The notes beneath the pieces were generated by a model, which saw only the letters and a program-made list of their open reading frames with translations, was not told the DNA's origin and made no database searches. From contig CAUYUJ010019282.1 of NCBI GenBank assembly GCA_963575745.1, forward strand, positions 1 to 64,000: 64,000 nt of DNA, written 5' to 3'. Shown here piece by piece: positions 47,966-60,110 of this stretch. Numbering within the stretch: the first letter of the stretch is position 1; each line of letters begins with the position of its first letter. This stretch comes from Prorocentrum cordatum (Eukaryota; Sar; Dinophyceae; Prorocentrales; Prorocentraceae). A program made the translations under genes and the position numbers.

Positions 47966-48737
47966 TAAGAAAGGAGTCCCCAAATTCCCGCGGCAGTCCC
48001 CGGATTCCCGCGGCACCCGTCCGGCATCTGCCCAGACCCCCCTGGGGAGTCATGATGCTCTCTTTTGAGACCACTAGAAACCTATCAGTCTTCGCTGTTA
48101 GGTAAAGATACTTCCTTCAGAAGGGGTACATAATAAGTTTGTGAGGCCGTTTTTGTTGGGGGGACGGCGGCGGGGGCACCAAACAAAAACATGGTCGACC
48201 CACGAACCCAGAAAGGGACATAGAAATGTGAAACAGGGGGATTCTTCGAGACACCAAACACTTGCAATGCTCAACGTATCGCTGGTGATGTACCGTGTCA
48301 GGGGATGTGTTGTGCTATGCTGTGATGAATTGAAGTGTTCCATGACGCGTTGAACTGTGCTGTGCTATGTTGCGTTGTGGATGGTCGTTCTTAGCGTCAG
48401 CGTTAGAATCCTGACCGAGCTGCCTGGACGCATATCTCGGGCTGATCGCAATCGATCCGCGCGGGCGCTCGACCAGCTCGAGCTCGAGATCTGATTCAGT
48501 TCCGTAACGAAACGAGCCAAGAGGGGGCGACTCCGAACCGACGCGAAACGCACCGAGAGTGGACGGGCCGAAGCTCGGCGAACGACAACGCCACGAATCT
48601 CATCAAGACGAACCGTGGGGCGCGGCCTGTGCCCAGCGCCGAGAGGAGGGGTTCGCCCGCCCTGTGTGGGGAACGTCCTCCCCCTGGATCTGGACGGAGG
48701 GGTTTGAGCATCCATGAAGGGGCCCGGGGACACACAG
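47966..48737. other. no gene seen; 12-bp hairpin at about 48,147-48,190
   Basis: GTTTTTGTTGGG and CCAAACAAAAAC form an inverted repeat around a G-rich spacer. No supported coding region. Confidence 0.55.
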
Positions 48738-49507
48738 ATTCGCCGGCCTAACGGGCCAGAGGCGTGCTAAAATCTCCGGTAACTGGTGAGCAGTATTTCT
48801 AGTTCGCGCGCGCGGGGCGACCCCCTGGGTCCGCAGCCAAAAATACCCCGAGCAGGTCCTGGCCAGAGATGGTTCTGCTCCTGGTCACCGCCCTCACGGC
48901 CTCCCAAACCCAAAAGCCCCAGGAGCGGCCCAGAGGCCCCCAAGAGGCCCTCCAGATGGTCCTCGAGACCTTCGCGACACGACAAGATCGCTCCTCAGGA
49001 TACCCAAGATGGCCCCCAGACGGCTCAAGAGGCGTCCGCGAGTACTCCCCAGAGGGCCCCCAAAGGCAAAATTAATAGGTTTCCCTCGAGGATTTGATGG
49101 ATTTTTGCGTTCTCGCCTTTTCGGCTTCCCGACGCTCCAAGACAGCCCAAGAGGCCTCCGAGATCGCCCCTGACGGCCCAAGAGGCTCCCGAGAAGGCCC
49201 CAGAAAGGCCCAAGAAGGCCCCAAAACGGCGCCCGAAATCGCCCAAGAGGGCCCAAAAGCGGCCCCAACCGGGGCCCAAGGGGGGGAACACGAACTACCA
49301 ATTCAAGCCTTCCGCCCCCAGAGGCCCCCAGGAGGCCCTAAAAGGCCCCCAAGAGAGCCCCGAAGGCCCCCTGGAGGCCGCATGAGGCCCCAAAAAGGCT
49401 CAAAAAGAAAGCCCGAGAGGCCCCCAAACAACCCCCAAGAGGCCACAAACGTCCAGGCAAATGCCTGCGATGGTACAGCGCAGGCAGGCGGAATGAGCGA
49501 AGCGATT
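48738..49507 (+). mobile_element. dispersed repeat family R, copy 2 (about 770 bp)
   Basis: Same ATTCGCCGGCC start, TCTCCGGTAACTGG block, TATTTCTAGTTCGCGCGCGC block, degenerate CCCAAGAGG interior with a T-rich break (49,077-49,125) and GGCGGAATGAGCGAAGCGAT end as 2,944-3,810. No protein domain. Confidence 0.7.
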
Positions 49508-50950
49508 GCATAAACATGAACATGATAATAAACATGAGTAGTTCATATTAAACATATTAAATGCATAAGAAGATGACAGTGCTGATGGTGATGATGACGA
49601 GGAGATGGAGGAGGATGTTGGTGATGATGAAGGCGATGGCGATGATGGAAGTGATGGGGATGATACGATTCGAGGATGATCAGGAGAGGTGGCGTGGTTA
49701 CGCTTATGCTGGTGGCTACGATGACGAGCGATGAAGACGATGGTAATGGCAGTGAGGACAACGGGAACGACGATGATTATGACAATGGTGGTGACGATGG
49801 TGATGATGATGCTGACGATATTTGCCGGAACGTGGGCGAAGACGACCGCGCGGTGCCCGAAGGAAACAAAAACTCAAATTAGGATACGAAGTACGAAACA
49901 TATAATTACTCAGACGGCAAGACCCGACATGGGGATTGGTTTAGCTCGCCCTTCATTCTCGCCCTGGTGGACACCCTCCTTTCGCGTTCTGCACTGCCCT
50001 TTTTTCAAATGGCTCCTCCTTATATGTGTCCTCGTCTTCCTCCTCCTCCTCCTCCTCCTCCTCCTCCTCCTCCTCCTCCCCCCTCTTCCTTCTCCCCCCC
50101 CACTCCTCTTCATCCTACTCGTTATCGCCCTCCTCTTCCTACTCCTCCGCCCCCTCTCCTTTCCTCCTCCACCTCCTTTTCCTCATCCTTTTCCTCCTCT
50201 TCCTCCTCCGCCTCCTTCTCCTCCTCATCACCAGCATCACCCCCTATACCTCCCCCCTCCTCATACTCTCCTACTTCTTCTCCACACGCACCTCCCCTTC
50301 CCACTGGTCGGGGCAAGCAAATCGATGTTTCTCGGCGCCGTCGCCGCCTCGGCGAGCGCGCGCGCGTTCGCCGACGGCTAGATCGCGAGGCTTCTGGGGC
50401 AATCCCGCGGGCCACGCCTATGGGACAACCCCGCGGGCCGCTGGGGCGCGGAGGCGGGCCGTCGGGACAACCCCGCGGGCAACGCCGTTGGGGCAGGCCG
50501 TCGTCGTGGCGGGCGCGGCCGCGCTCAGGCGGGGGGCAGCGCGAAACCCAAACGTGCTGCGAGCTGCCCCGCTTCAGTTTTGGAGTTGCCCGCTACCTCG
50601 TCGAATTCCCAGAGCGCCTTCCACAAGGACGACGGCGGCCGGCGCTCCATGAACTCTCGCGCGGGCGGCCGCAGGATCAGCATGTGCCGCATGAAGCGGC
50701 GCGAGACAACATGGCACAGAAGTGCAGCCACCACTGCTCGTCCGACATGCCCGTGCTACCAGCGTCCTCATCCCTAGCGCATTCGATAGTAACGCCATCG
50801 CCGCGTCGGGGACTGGGTTAAGCAGAGCGAGTGACACTCTTAAGAGCACAAAAATGACCCCGCTCGGATTGACTCGCGAGGGCTCCCCTCACCCTTCGTT
50901 CCTGAGGAGCCCATCAGTGACAACAGCTACGAGATCTCCGAAGACTTGCT
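49508..50950. other. simple repeats, no gene seen
   Basis: GATGAT-rich tract at 49,570-49,820, CTC tract at 50,038-50,280, and a short CCCGCGGGC(C/A)-type repeat at 50,405-50,490. No domain is recognised. Confidence 0.6.
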
Positions 50951-52310
50951 CGGACTCTAACATGGAGCTGCGGGCCCCATAGCGAGGAAGCTGTCGCTCG
51001 AGACTTCCTCGCGACTCACTCACAGACGAGGCTCCCGCCTGACAGTTCCTCAAGCTTCAAGCCTGGCTTTGCACGCAAATTTGCGACAGGCCGAGCTTTC
51101 GCATGACCTGAACGGACTACCAATCGGCAACGCGGGCCCCATGGAGAGGGGGCGCCCGCCTGAGACTTCCACGCAATTCGCTCACAAACGAAGCTCCCGC
51201 CTGAGGCTTCTTCAAAATTCAGGCGTGATGCGCCCCAAAGTGACGACGGCAATATGATTTGGATGACCCGCTCCGATTAACAACATGAAATGCGGGCTCC
51301 ATAGGGAAGGCGTTCCCGCCTGAGACTTCCTCGCAATTCACTCAGAAGCTCGGTTCCCGCCTGAGGCTTCTTCAAAATTCAGGCGTGAGGGGCCCCACAA
51401 AGACGACGGCTGCATGATTTGGATGACCCGTTCCGATTACCCACATGAAATGCGGGCTCCATAGGGAGGAGGTTCCCGCCTGAGACTTCGACGCGATTCA
51501 CTCACAGACGAAGCTCCCGCCTGAGGCTTCTCCAAAATTCAGTCGCCAGGGCCCGAAAATGACGACAGCTACACGATTTGGATGACCCGCTCCGAATACC
51601 TACATGGAGTGCGGGCCCCATCGGGAGGGCACTCCCGCCTGAGACCTCCTCGCGATTCACTCACAAACGAAACTCCCGCCTGAGGCTGCTTCAAAATTCA
51701 AGCGCCAGGGGCCCGAAAATGATGACGGTTACAGCATCTGGATGACCCGCTCCGGTTACCAACATGAAATGCGGGACCCATAGGGAAGGGGGGCCCGCCT
51801 GCGACTTCCTCGCGATTCACTCACAGACGAGGCTCCCGCCCTAGTTTTCATCACGATAAATGTATGAGCGTGTCGCCGTGTGAGTGTGTGACTGCGTGCG
51901 TGTGTGAGTGTAAATCATTGTGAGGGTGCCAATGATGATGGTAATGATGATGAAATGGGTGAGAGAGTGAGTGAGTGAGGGACTGAGTGATGATGAAGAT
52001 GCTGCTGGTGATGATAATGAGAACGGTGATGGTGATGGTGATGATGCTGATGATGATGATGTTGATGATGGTGATGAGAATGATGATGGTGATGGGAATA
52101 GGGAGTGTGCATGTGAGTGTGTGGGTGACGAAGAGGGGATGATGTCGATGATGATGGTGATGATGACGATGATGATGATGATGATGATGAAGATGGTGAT
52201 GATGCTGATGCTGATGCTGATGAGGAGGAGGCGGATTATGATGATGATTGTGATGATGGTGGTGTGGGTGTGGTTGGGCTCCTGTTCCTGTTCCTGCGCG
52301 GGGCGCCCAT
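50951..52310. repeat. higher-order repeat block A
   Basis: Five or six ~150-155-bp units (CCCGCCTGAGACTTCCTCGC, then AATTCACTCACAGACGAGGC, GAAATGCGGGCTCCATAGGG) are followed by a GAT/GTGAGT microsatellite (51,846-52,300). The whole composite recurs as block B. Confidence 0.9.
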
Positions 52311-52324
52311 GTAGGGAAACCCGC

Positions 52325-53400
52325 TCGGACTCGAACATGGAGCTGCGGGCCCCATAGCGAGGGGCCTCCCGCTCGAGACTTCCTCGCGACTCACTCACAG
52401 ACGAGGCTCCCGCCTGACACTTCCTCGAGGTTCAAGCCTGGCTGGGCACGCAAAATTGGCGACAGGCCGAGGTGTCGTTTGACCTGAACGGACTACCAAT
52501 CGGCAACGCGGGCCCCATAGGGATGGCGCTCCCGCCTGAGACTTGCTAGCAGTTCACTCGCAGATGAGGCTTCCGCCTGAGGCTTCTCTAAAATTGAGGC
52601 GTGAGGGGCCAAAAGGCTTAAAAAGTTACAAGATTTGGGGGACAGCTCGGATTACCAACATGAAGTGCGGGCTCCAAAGGAAGGGGACTCCCGCCTGAGG
52701 CTTCCTGCAATTCACTCACACACGGGGCTCCCGCCTGAGGCTTCTTCAAAATTCAGGCGTGAGAGGCCACAAAATGACGACAGTTACAGGGTATGGATGT
52801 CCCGCTCCGATTACCAACATGAAATGCGGGCTCCATAGGGAAGGGGCTCCCGCATCAAGTCACTCACAAACGAGGCTCCCGCCTGAGGGTTCTTCAAAAT
52901 TCAGGCGTGAGGGGCCCACAAGTGACGACAGTTACAGGATCTTGAGGATCTTGATGACCCGCTCCGACTACCAACATGGAGCGAGAGCCCCATAGGGAGG
53001 GGAGCCCGCCTGAGACTTCCTCACAATTCACTGACAGACGAGGCTCCCGCCCTAGACTTCATCAAGATGAATGTATGAGTGTGTAACTGTGTGAATGCGT
53101 GAGTGTGTTCGTGTGTGTGAGTGTGAATGAATGTGGGAGTGATGTTGATACTGATGGTGATGATTATGAATAGATGAGTGAGTGAGTGAGTGAGGACTGA
53201 GTGACGATGAAGATGCTGATGATGATGATTATGAGTGTGAAGGTGCGAGTGTGTGTGTGAGTGACGAAGAGAGTGGGTGATGATGATGAACGCGCTGCTG
53301 CTGATGATGATGATGAGGATGATGATGATGATGCTGATAATGGTGATGATGATGATGAGGATGAGGATGTGGGTGGGTTCCTGCGCGTGGCGTTCAAAGA
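52325..53400. repeat. higher-order repeat block B
   Basis: Starts with the same ACTCGAACATGGAGCTGCGG and contains the same first variant unit (GCGACAGGCCGAG...) as block A. Fewer units, then the matching GAT/GTGAGT microsatellite from 53,060. Confidence 0.9.
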
Positions 53401-54700
53401 AAACAAGAACCCCACTTAGGAAATGGGGAATAAAATCATAATAATAATAAGAATAAGAATAATAATAATTGTGGGCCGAAGTACTGAGAAGAGCGATGAA
53501 TGGGGAGGAAGGTGTGGTCTGATGCCTAGGAGCGGGGAGGTCTAGCGGAGTGGAGCGGAACGGAATGGAGTAGAGTGGAGCGCACTCGGGAAGAGGTGGG
53601 AGCATTGGGAAAGGGCTGTGGGGGCGGACTGGAGTAAGGATAATTCGAAATAAGTGTGGCGGACGCTGCAACAGGGAGCGGGAGTGGGAGGGACGTGTGA
53701 AGAAGACAACAAGCGCCGGTTCGCGCGGAGGGGCGAGAAAGTGAGAGGGAGTCGGAACTATGGAGAACATCCTGCTATTTCCCCTCTCTTTCTCATCGAT
53801 CCTCAACCCTCTTTCTCGAACCTCCTCACCCTCCTCGAACATCTTCCTCCTCGCCCTCCTCTATCCTACTCGACCCTCGATCCTCCTCCAGGGTCCTCCT
53901 CCCTCCTCCTCATCCTCCTTCTCCTCGTCCTCCTCGATCACCGATCATATTCCTCGATATTCCTCTTCCTCCTCCTTTTCGGTTCTCGATCCTAGATCCT
54001 GTACCCTCCTCCTCCTCCTCTTCCTCCTCCTCCTCGATCCTCCTCCTTCACCTCGGTCCTCGCAATCTTCCTCTTCGTCTTCGATCCTCCTCCTCGGTTC
54101 TCGATCCTCGATCTTAGATCCTCGATCCTTTTCGTTGGTTTCAAAATCCGCTCGAGCAAGTGCAGGTAGCAGTGCAATCGACCAAGCCTTTGGATCGAAA
54201 AAGGCGGGCCCAATGGTCTGGTAGCTACGATTTTACGGTGTGGGGCTGCAAGCTAATCTTGGAGGGAAGTAGCAAATTTAAATATTTAAATAAGATAAAA
54301 AATAATAAATTCGATTATTCGTAAAATGAGTTATCTTGTTTACTTGCTCAGCCTATTTGATACCGTTCCCGTTCGCCTCTGCTTCTCTCCACACAACAGC
54401 GGCAGGTTTGAACGGTCTGCTTTTCGTTGGTGTTGGCGACCTGCACCCATTCTTCACTCCTTCGGACAAGCACCCCCCGCAGACGACATGACTCCGCGAT
54501 CCCACATTCACCTGCCACCCCTCCTCCCCCCCCCGCTCAATCCACCTGTCCCCCTGCCCCACCCCACGACCACCCAATACGCCACCCCCCCTCCGCCCCA
54601 TCATACTTCTCCTCCTCATTCCTCCTCCTCCTCATACTACTCCTCCTCATCCTTCCTCCCCCTTTTATTCCGAACCTATTTAGTTATTATTGATTATCTC
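53401..54700. other. no gene seen; pyrimidine-rich
   Basis: AATAAT run at 53,432-53,470, GGAGTGGAGC-like repeats at 53,530-53,600, then TCCTC/TCGATCCTC-rich sequence to 54,130 and CCTCCTC near 54,610-54,660. Confidence 0.6.
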
Positions 54701-55690
54701 ATTATGTAGTATTATTATTATTATTTAGTTATTATTATTAGTATTATTATTAGTATTATCATTATAAGCATCATCATTATGATTAGTGTCATTATTAGTA
54801 CTACTATTATTAATACTATTATTATTATTATATTTATTATGTTTATTATTATCATTAGTATTAGTATTAGTATTATTACTATATTATTATTAGTACTATT
54901 ACTTCTTATTAGTATTACTAACATTATTAGTATTAGAAGTATTAGTGATAGTATTACTATTATTATTAATATTAGTATTATTAGTATTACTACTATTATT
55001 AGAATTAGTACTAGTATTGTTATTAGTAGTATCAGTATGATTATTATTACTAGAATTATTATTAGTAGTAATAGTAGTAGCATTGTTATTATTATTCTTC
55101 TGATTCGTCTTCCTATTATTCTTCTTATTATTGATCTTAGTATTATTCTTATTGTTATTATTGTTCGTAGCCTTCTTCTTATTAGTATTCGTATTATTAA
55201 TCTTCTTATTATGAGTAGTATTGTGTTCCTTTTGCGTAGTATTCTTATTCGTATTATTATCATTGGTATTATTATTTTTCTTCGTAATATTATTATTACC
55301 AGTATTCGTATGATTATTCTTAATACAGCTATTCTTCTTAGTATTCGTAGTATTGTTATTATTCGTCTTATGATTATTATTATGATTATTCGTCTTACTA
55401 ATAATATTGATATGTTTCTTAATATTTTTATTCGTCTCGTTATTAAGATTATTACTATTATTATTCGTGCTAGTTTTCTTCTCATTATCATCATTATTAG
55501 CCCTAGTATGATTCGTCGCATTGTTCTTAGTAGTATTATTATTGTCTGCTTCTTCATCGTAGTAATATTATTGCTTACTTCTTATTATTCGTAGTATTAT
55601 TATGTGACTTCTTCTTCTTATTATTATTATTCTTATTATTCAAATTCTTCTTCATATTATTATTACTCGTCTTATTAGTATTAAGTTTGT
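54701..55690. repeat. AT-rich TTA/ATT trinucleotide island
   Basis: About 1 kb of degenerate ATT/TTA/TTC/GTA triplets, sharply AT-rich. Ile-rich frames of 270 codons on both strands are artefacts of the triplet period. Confidence 0.95.
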
Positions 55691-55699
55691 TCGTCTTCT

Positions 55700-55970
55700 T
55701 CCTATGTTTCTTCTTCCTCATCCTCGTCCTCCTCCTCCTCCTCCTCTCCTCCGCCTCTTCCTTCCTCCTGCAGGCTCCTCCTCCTCCTCCTCCTCCTCTC
55801 TCCCTCCTCCTCCTCCTCCTCCTCTTTTTCCTCCTCCTCCTCCTCCTCCTCATCCTCCTCCTCCTCCGCCTCCTTCATCCTCTTCCTCCTCCTCGTCCTC
55901 CTCCTCCTCCTCCTCCTTCTCCTCCTCCTCCTCCTTCTCCTCCTCCTCCTCCTCCTCCCACAACCTTCCT
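55700..55970. repeat. CTC microsatellite
   Basis: CTC with CTT and GCC variants directly after the AT island. Confidence 0.95.
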
Positions 55971-56524
55971 GCTCTGCGAAAAAAAAAAAAACACCAACAA
56001 CTCGTTCCACCGTAGGCACTCCGCCAGCTCACGGGGCGCCACGCTGAAATGACCCCGAACCCGCTGCACACTGCGGCGCCGTCGGTCGGCTCGAGGGGAA
56101 CAGGAACCAACGCTGTGAAACCCACGTGGTCCCATCCCTACATGTCCACACGTGTACGCATACCAAAAATACCCCAACTGTCGTGGGATAAACAACAAAT
56201 CGTGAATGAAAATTTGACCAGACCCAAAACATGCGTACACTAGAACCACGCATGCGCTTCACGCGCGCTTAGATTCTAGCGACCGTTACTCCAAGTTGCG
56301 CGGCCATCGGGATTGCTTTCCCTCGGCGACATCTGGCCACATTCATGTGCGAGCGTTCATGTAACGCGGACTCGGTGCAAACCAGACGCTTCTAACGTGA
56401 AGAGCGCTGAAGGTAGGCGGATCTGCAACATGCACGGAACATGTCAAGGGAAGAGAAGGCGAACAAACTTTCGCCAAGTCGTGCAACAAAATACGTTTCA
56501 GATTCTTCTGTTGGGTAACGGCTG
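55971..56524. other. no gene seen
   Basis: Spacer between the CTC tract and the minus-strand LINE fragment. A GGTAACGG..GTTACC inverted motif lies at 56,513-56,528. Confidence 0.55.
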
Positions 56525-58100
56525 TTACCGGGGGGGGGCCTGGCGGGTAACGGTAACGGCGGCCGCGGCGTGCGCCCGCCAGGTTGCGTCCGCGCCATCG
56601 GAACATACATTGCCTTCGCGCCCTGCAATCCCGCTCGCGGCCGAGGCTACCGGCAGCTCCAAGAAGTCGAAATAGTTGGTAGGGGAGGTCTGCGCACGGG
56701 CCCGGTCCACGGAGGCAACGGCTTGGCTCGCGCGGCCCTGGAAGCGCAGCGCGTCGCTGATAGCGGTGATTAGTGGGCTTTCACTGCCTGGGCCCTCCGC
56801 CTCGGCAGTAGACCAGCGCTGCCATGCCTGGAGAGAATTCAGGATATGTTGACGGCGCCGCGTTGGCGTCGGTGCCCGGGGAGGTCGCTTAGTATAATGT
56901 CGACCCATTCGGACAGAGGCCTCGACTACCATATGATCTCTGAAGGGGTCCAGGGCCAGCGGGGTCCCACGAATGAATCGCGCGAAATCCTGGGAGCCCG
57001 TACTGCGCGACGTGGCGATGTAGTCGATCCGCGCCTCACCCTGACCGCCAGGGTTCCTCCACGTGGAACTGCGCCCTGGTGCTGGGCCGAAGGTGTAAAG
57101 GGCACGCATACTGCACTGGGGGAGATTACCATGGAAGCGTCGCCCGGTGTCGGTCCACTGCGGTCGATGCCGTCGCCATGAACTGGCATGACCTACTTCA
57201 GGTCGCGACGGCGCCATGCCACCGTTGCCCTCCAGGGCCAATGGCATAGCACAGCGAGCGGGGATGCAGCCCAGCGCTCGATTCATATTGTCAAAAACCT
57301 CGCCGTTGTCGCGTCGGCACGCCGCGTGGGCTGCTGCTGTCATGGGTCGGGTTTGGGGTTTGTCTGCTGGCGCGCATCCACAGAGGGCGTGTAAGTCGAT
57401 ATGGGGGCTCGCGTTGGACCCGAATGCCCACGAGCCTCCCCAAATGCCACCTGCGCGCAACAGGAATCCCCCCCTGTGAAGCAATTCGCTTGGATATAGC
57501 AATGACAACCCCGCCCTCCACGTGGCGAGCCGCGCGCGGGGAAGGCGCGACGATGTAGTCGGGCCCCCCCACTGGTGGTCGACGGAGAGCATGGCGCCCT
57601 GCAGGCCAAGAACGTCGACGCGGGCAGCCGCCGCGCGTCGAATAACTTCGCCCAAGCGGACAGGCATGATAATTGTCTCGGCGCTGCACGACCACATCCT
57701 GACGTAGCCGCGGCTCGGGGTGCAATGTGTCGGCGGGAAAAATGAAGGTGGGAACACCGCGCCGTCGTGCGCCGCCAGTCGGCATAGCTTCGCCACTGCG
57801 TCCTGGACGTCGCACAGGGCCCCCTTGAACCGCGCCCGCCCTCTGGCGAGCATGTTCGGCAGGCGCGGTGATAGCTCCTCGTGTTGCGCACTGGCTCGCT
57901 CCGATCCTCGACACCATCAGATGGCATGGAGCTCCGCGGCGATCGCGCCGTCGCCGAACGCTCGGCCCCCCAGCGCAAGCAACTTCGGCTAGCGATGGCG
58001 CGGAGAAGAAAGAGAAACGAAACATGTCTCGCCATCGACTGAGAATCGCGCCGCGCGGGGGCCCGCGACCCCGCTGACACCACAAAGACGCCACAATCGC
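56525..58100 (-). pseudogene. LINE fragment: EEP endonuclease domain, frameshifted
   Basis: The minus frame from about 57,853 to 56,525 resembles the apurinic-type endonuclease of non-LTR retrotransposons: RLGEVIRRAAAARVDVLGLQ, then FDNMNRALGCIPARC with a degenerate GNGG where GDxN is expected, then RIDYIATS and DHMVVEAS. Between two 7-C runs (57,468-57,474 and 57,564-57,570) the homology moves to another frame (DYIVAPSPRAARHVEGGVVI), so each run probably hides a one-base change. Downstream the reverse transcriptase is absent, the sequence running into simple repeats. It is a 3'-truncated relic or interrupted copy. Confidence 0.65.
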
Positions 58101-58109
58101 CGGAGCCAA

Positions 58110-58579
58110 AGCCTTCTACGCGCGCCCCCGCCATCCGCCAGGCCTTTGCGGAGGAGCAATCCCGAGCCCTTCCCCCCTTAGACCCCCCCCCGATTGAAAA
58201 TATTCCCCTCCGGGCCCGCAGCAGCGCCCATCGCGCGACCCTTCGAGTCTTCGCGCGCCCCCCGTCATCCGCCAGGCCCCCGACCACGAGCGCATAACGC
58301 GCGCCCCCCCCCCCCAGACCCGCCCCCCAGTTGATAAACTCACTCCGGACAACAAAACGTCCATCTCGCGACTCTTCGAGTCCGAGCGCGCCCCCCGTCA
58401 TCCGCCAGGCCTTGATCGCGCAGCAATCCCGAGCCCTCCCCCCCTCAGACCCCCCCCAGTTGCAAATATTTCCCTCCGGGCCGGAACCGGCGCCCATCGC
58501 GCGACTCTTCGGGCCCACGCGCGCCCCCCGTCATCCGCCAGGCCTTGATCGCGGAGCAATCCCGAGCCCGTCCCCCCTC
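58110..58579. repeat. about 135-bp tandem repeat running into the assembly gap
   Basis: Copies of GCGCGCCCCCCGTCATCCGC recur at about 58,117, 58,251, 58,388 and 58,518 (spacing 130-137 bp), each with CAATCCCGAGCCC and CCCTCCGGGCC parts. The array continues to the N run. Confidence 0.9.
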
Positions 58580-58679
58580 NNNNNNNNNNNNNNNNNNNNN
58601 NNNNNNNNNNNNNNNNNNNNNNNNNNNNNNNNNNNNNNNNNNNNNNNNNNNNNNNNNNNNNNNNNNNNNNNNNNNNNNN
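58580..58679. other. assembly gap (100 N)
   Basis: Exactly 100 N, probably a placeholder of unknown true length inside or at the end of the 135-bp array. Confidence 0.99.
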
Positions 58680-58680
58680 T

Positions 58681-59478
58681 CAGGCCCTACGGGGGATAGC
58701 CTACGGGCCGCTCCCTGGACATCAACAATCAGTTTCACGTGCTGAGCTATACGCGGTAATACAAGTGTTACGACATGGGAGGTTGCCGTTGCATATTCGA
58801 ACGGACTGCCCTGGCACAATGGAAGGTCTCATGTGCGGGCCCGAATGGTGCATGCATCCGCGCAGGCAGAACTGTGACTTGTGGATAATGATATGGCAGG
58901 CCATTCACGATCATGGAGGACTGTCTTCGCAGCTGCAGGTCTCACACGTACGCTCGCACCAGACCCAGGGCGAGGCCACGCTCGACAAGAAGGACAATGA
59001 CTACGCGGATATTGCGGCGAAGCGGGGGTTGGCCATGCACGCGTTGCCGTCGGAGGCCATTCACCTGCGCGCGAACATGCTGAACATTGTGAGACAGATG
59101 GTGTGCTGGATCGGGTTTTCGATGACGTTGGTTGGCAACCTGGACCGCCAGCCGCCGCCAGCGCGCAGGCCGAGGCGTCGACGGCAGCATCCCCGTCGGC
59201 CCGAACGCCAGCGACCAGTTCTGGCACAGAGCCAGCGCCTGCACGAACTCAGGCCCACGCTGGCTGGAGGATGGAACTGTAAATTCTGTCAGCGCTTCGC
59301 GCGTACAGCCTCAGGACGTAGGAGAATGGTACTAGAGGTTTGCACAGTTCACCGCCCCTCCGCACCTCAGGCCTCTGAGTCCCAATCCAGCCCTGAGGAG
59401 GTCCCGCGGAGCCCGCCCCTTGGCCCCCGTCAGAGCCTCAAGAGGCCCATGGATGGCCAAGGCGGCCCTGATCACTAG
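58681..59478 (+). pseudogene. retroelement RNase H domain with C-terminal Cys/His segment
   Basis: The frame enters from the gap without a start: YGPLPGHQQSVSRAELYAVI (catalytic Glu), LPLHIRTDCPGTMEGL (Asp), HVRSHQTQ and KDNDYADIAAKRG (His and Asp). This is the order of RNase H1 motifs. Then comes a basic spacer and WNCKFCQRF...CTVH, a possible zinc finger of the kind seen at the C-terminus of LINE polyproteins. It stops at 59,478. It is on the opposite strand to the LINE fragment at its left, so it belongs to a different copy whose 5' part is missing in the gap. Confidence 0.75.
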
Positions 59479-60110
59479 GGCGGTCCTCGGAGGAAGGAGC
59501 TGCGCGGGGCCCCTCCCTCCACCCCCTGTTTCGTCCTCTGACCCTCCCGACCCTCCTCCCTCTCCTCCTCCTCCTCCTCGCCCCTGCCCGATTGTTCGGA
59601 TCGCGGGCAAAACTAGGATGCCTGAGGACGAGGTGGCAGACGCATCCATTAGGGCTCCCCGCCGCGCGAAGCCGCGCGTTCATTTCGAACCTGCGGTCCA
59701 GACCCGCATTAGAGAGGCCGCCGTCGCCCGGGGACCCGAGCTTGGCTCGAACAAGCGCCCCAGATTGGCCGCGGCCACCGCGAGGGCCAACGCCGCCCCT
59801 CCCAGCACGGTGCTCCCTGGTGAGGGGCCGATCCCCCCTCGGGCCTCGAGGGGCCACGTGCTCTATAGAGCGGGCGACGTGGTCGGACGCATGCGCTGCT
59901 GGTCGTTTTCGGAACGAGCTCATCGATCTCAGCTTTACAATGAGTGTGAGGGCCCCAAGGTTTTTGATGGGAACCCTCAGAATAGATGGAGGCGAAACAA
60001 TCTCGCCTCTGGCCGCCATCCCAATGAAGGCCGAAAGCATCATATCCCGCTCCCAAGGCGGATGCTCGTGTCGGATCCTGCGGTGGAGTGGCTTGGCCTA
60101 GTGGCCTGAA
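59479..60110 (+). other. open frame 3' of the RNase H domain, unknown
   Basis: A plus frame overlapping the end of the RNase H ORF (59,420-60,109) has a Pro-rich start and a non-repetitive C-terminus (VLYRAGDVVGRMRCWSFSER, AVEWLGLVA). It may be the retroelement's tail in a shifted frame. No family recognised. Confidence 0.35.

Noticed and set aside
54721-55594. Ile-rich membrane proteins on both strands
   Set aside because: The triplet period of the AT island keeps several frames open; no start context, no domain.
58200-58225. Reverse-orientation hairpin (CGCAGCAGCG)
   Set aside because: The core decamer occurs in the 135-bp repeat at 58,218, but its flanks (GGGCC / CCCAT) do not pair, and other units of the array lack it.
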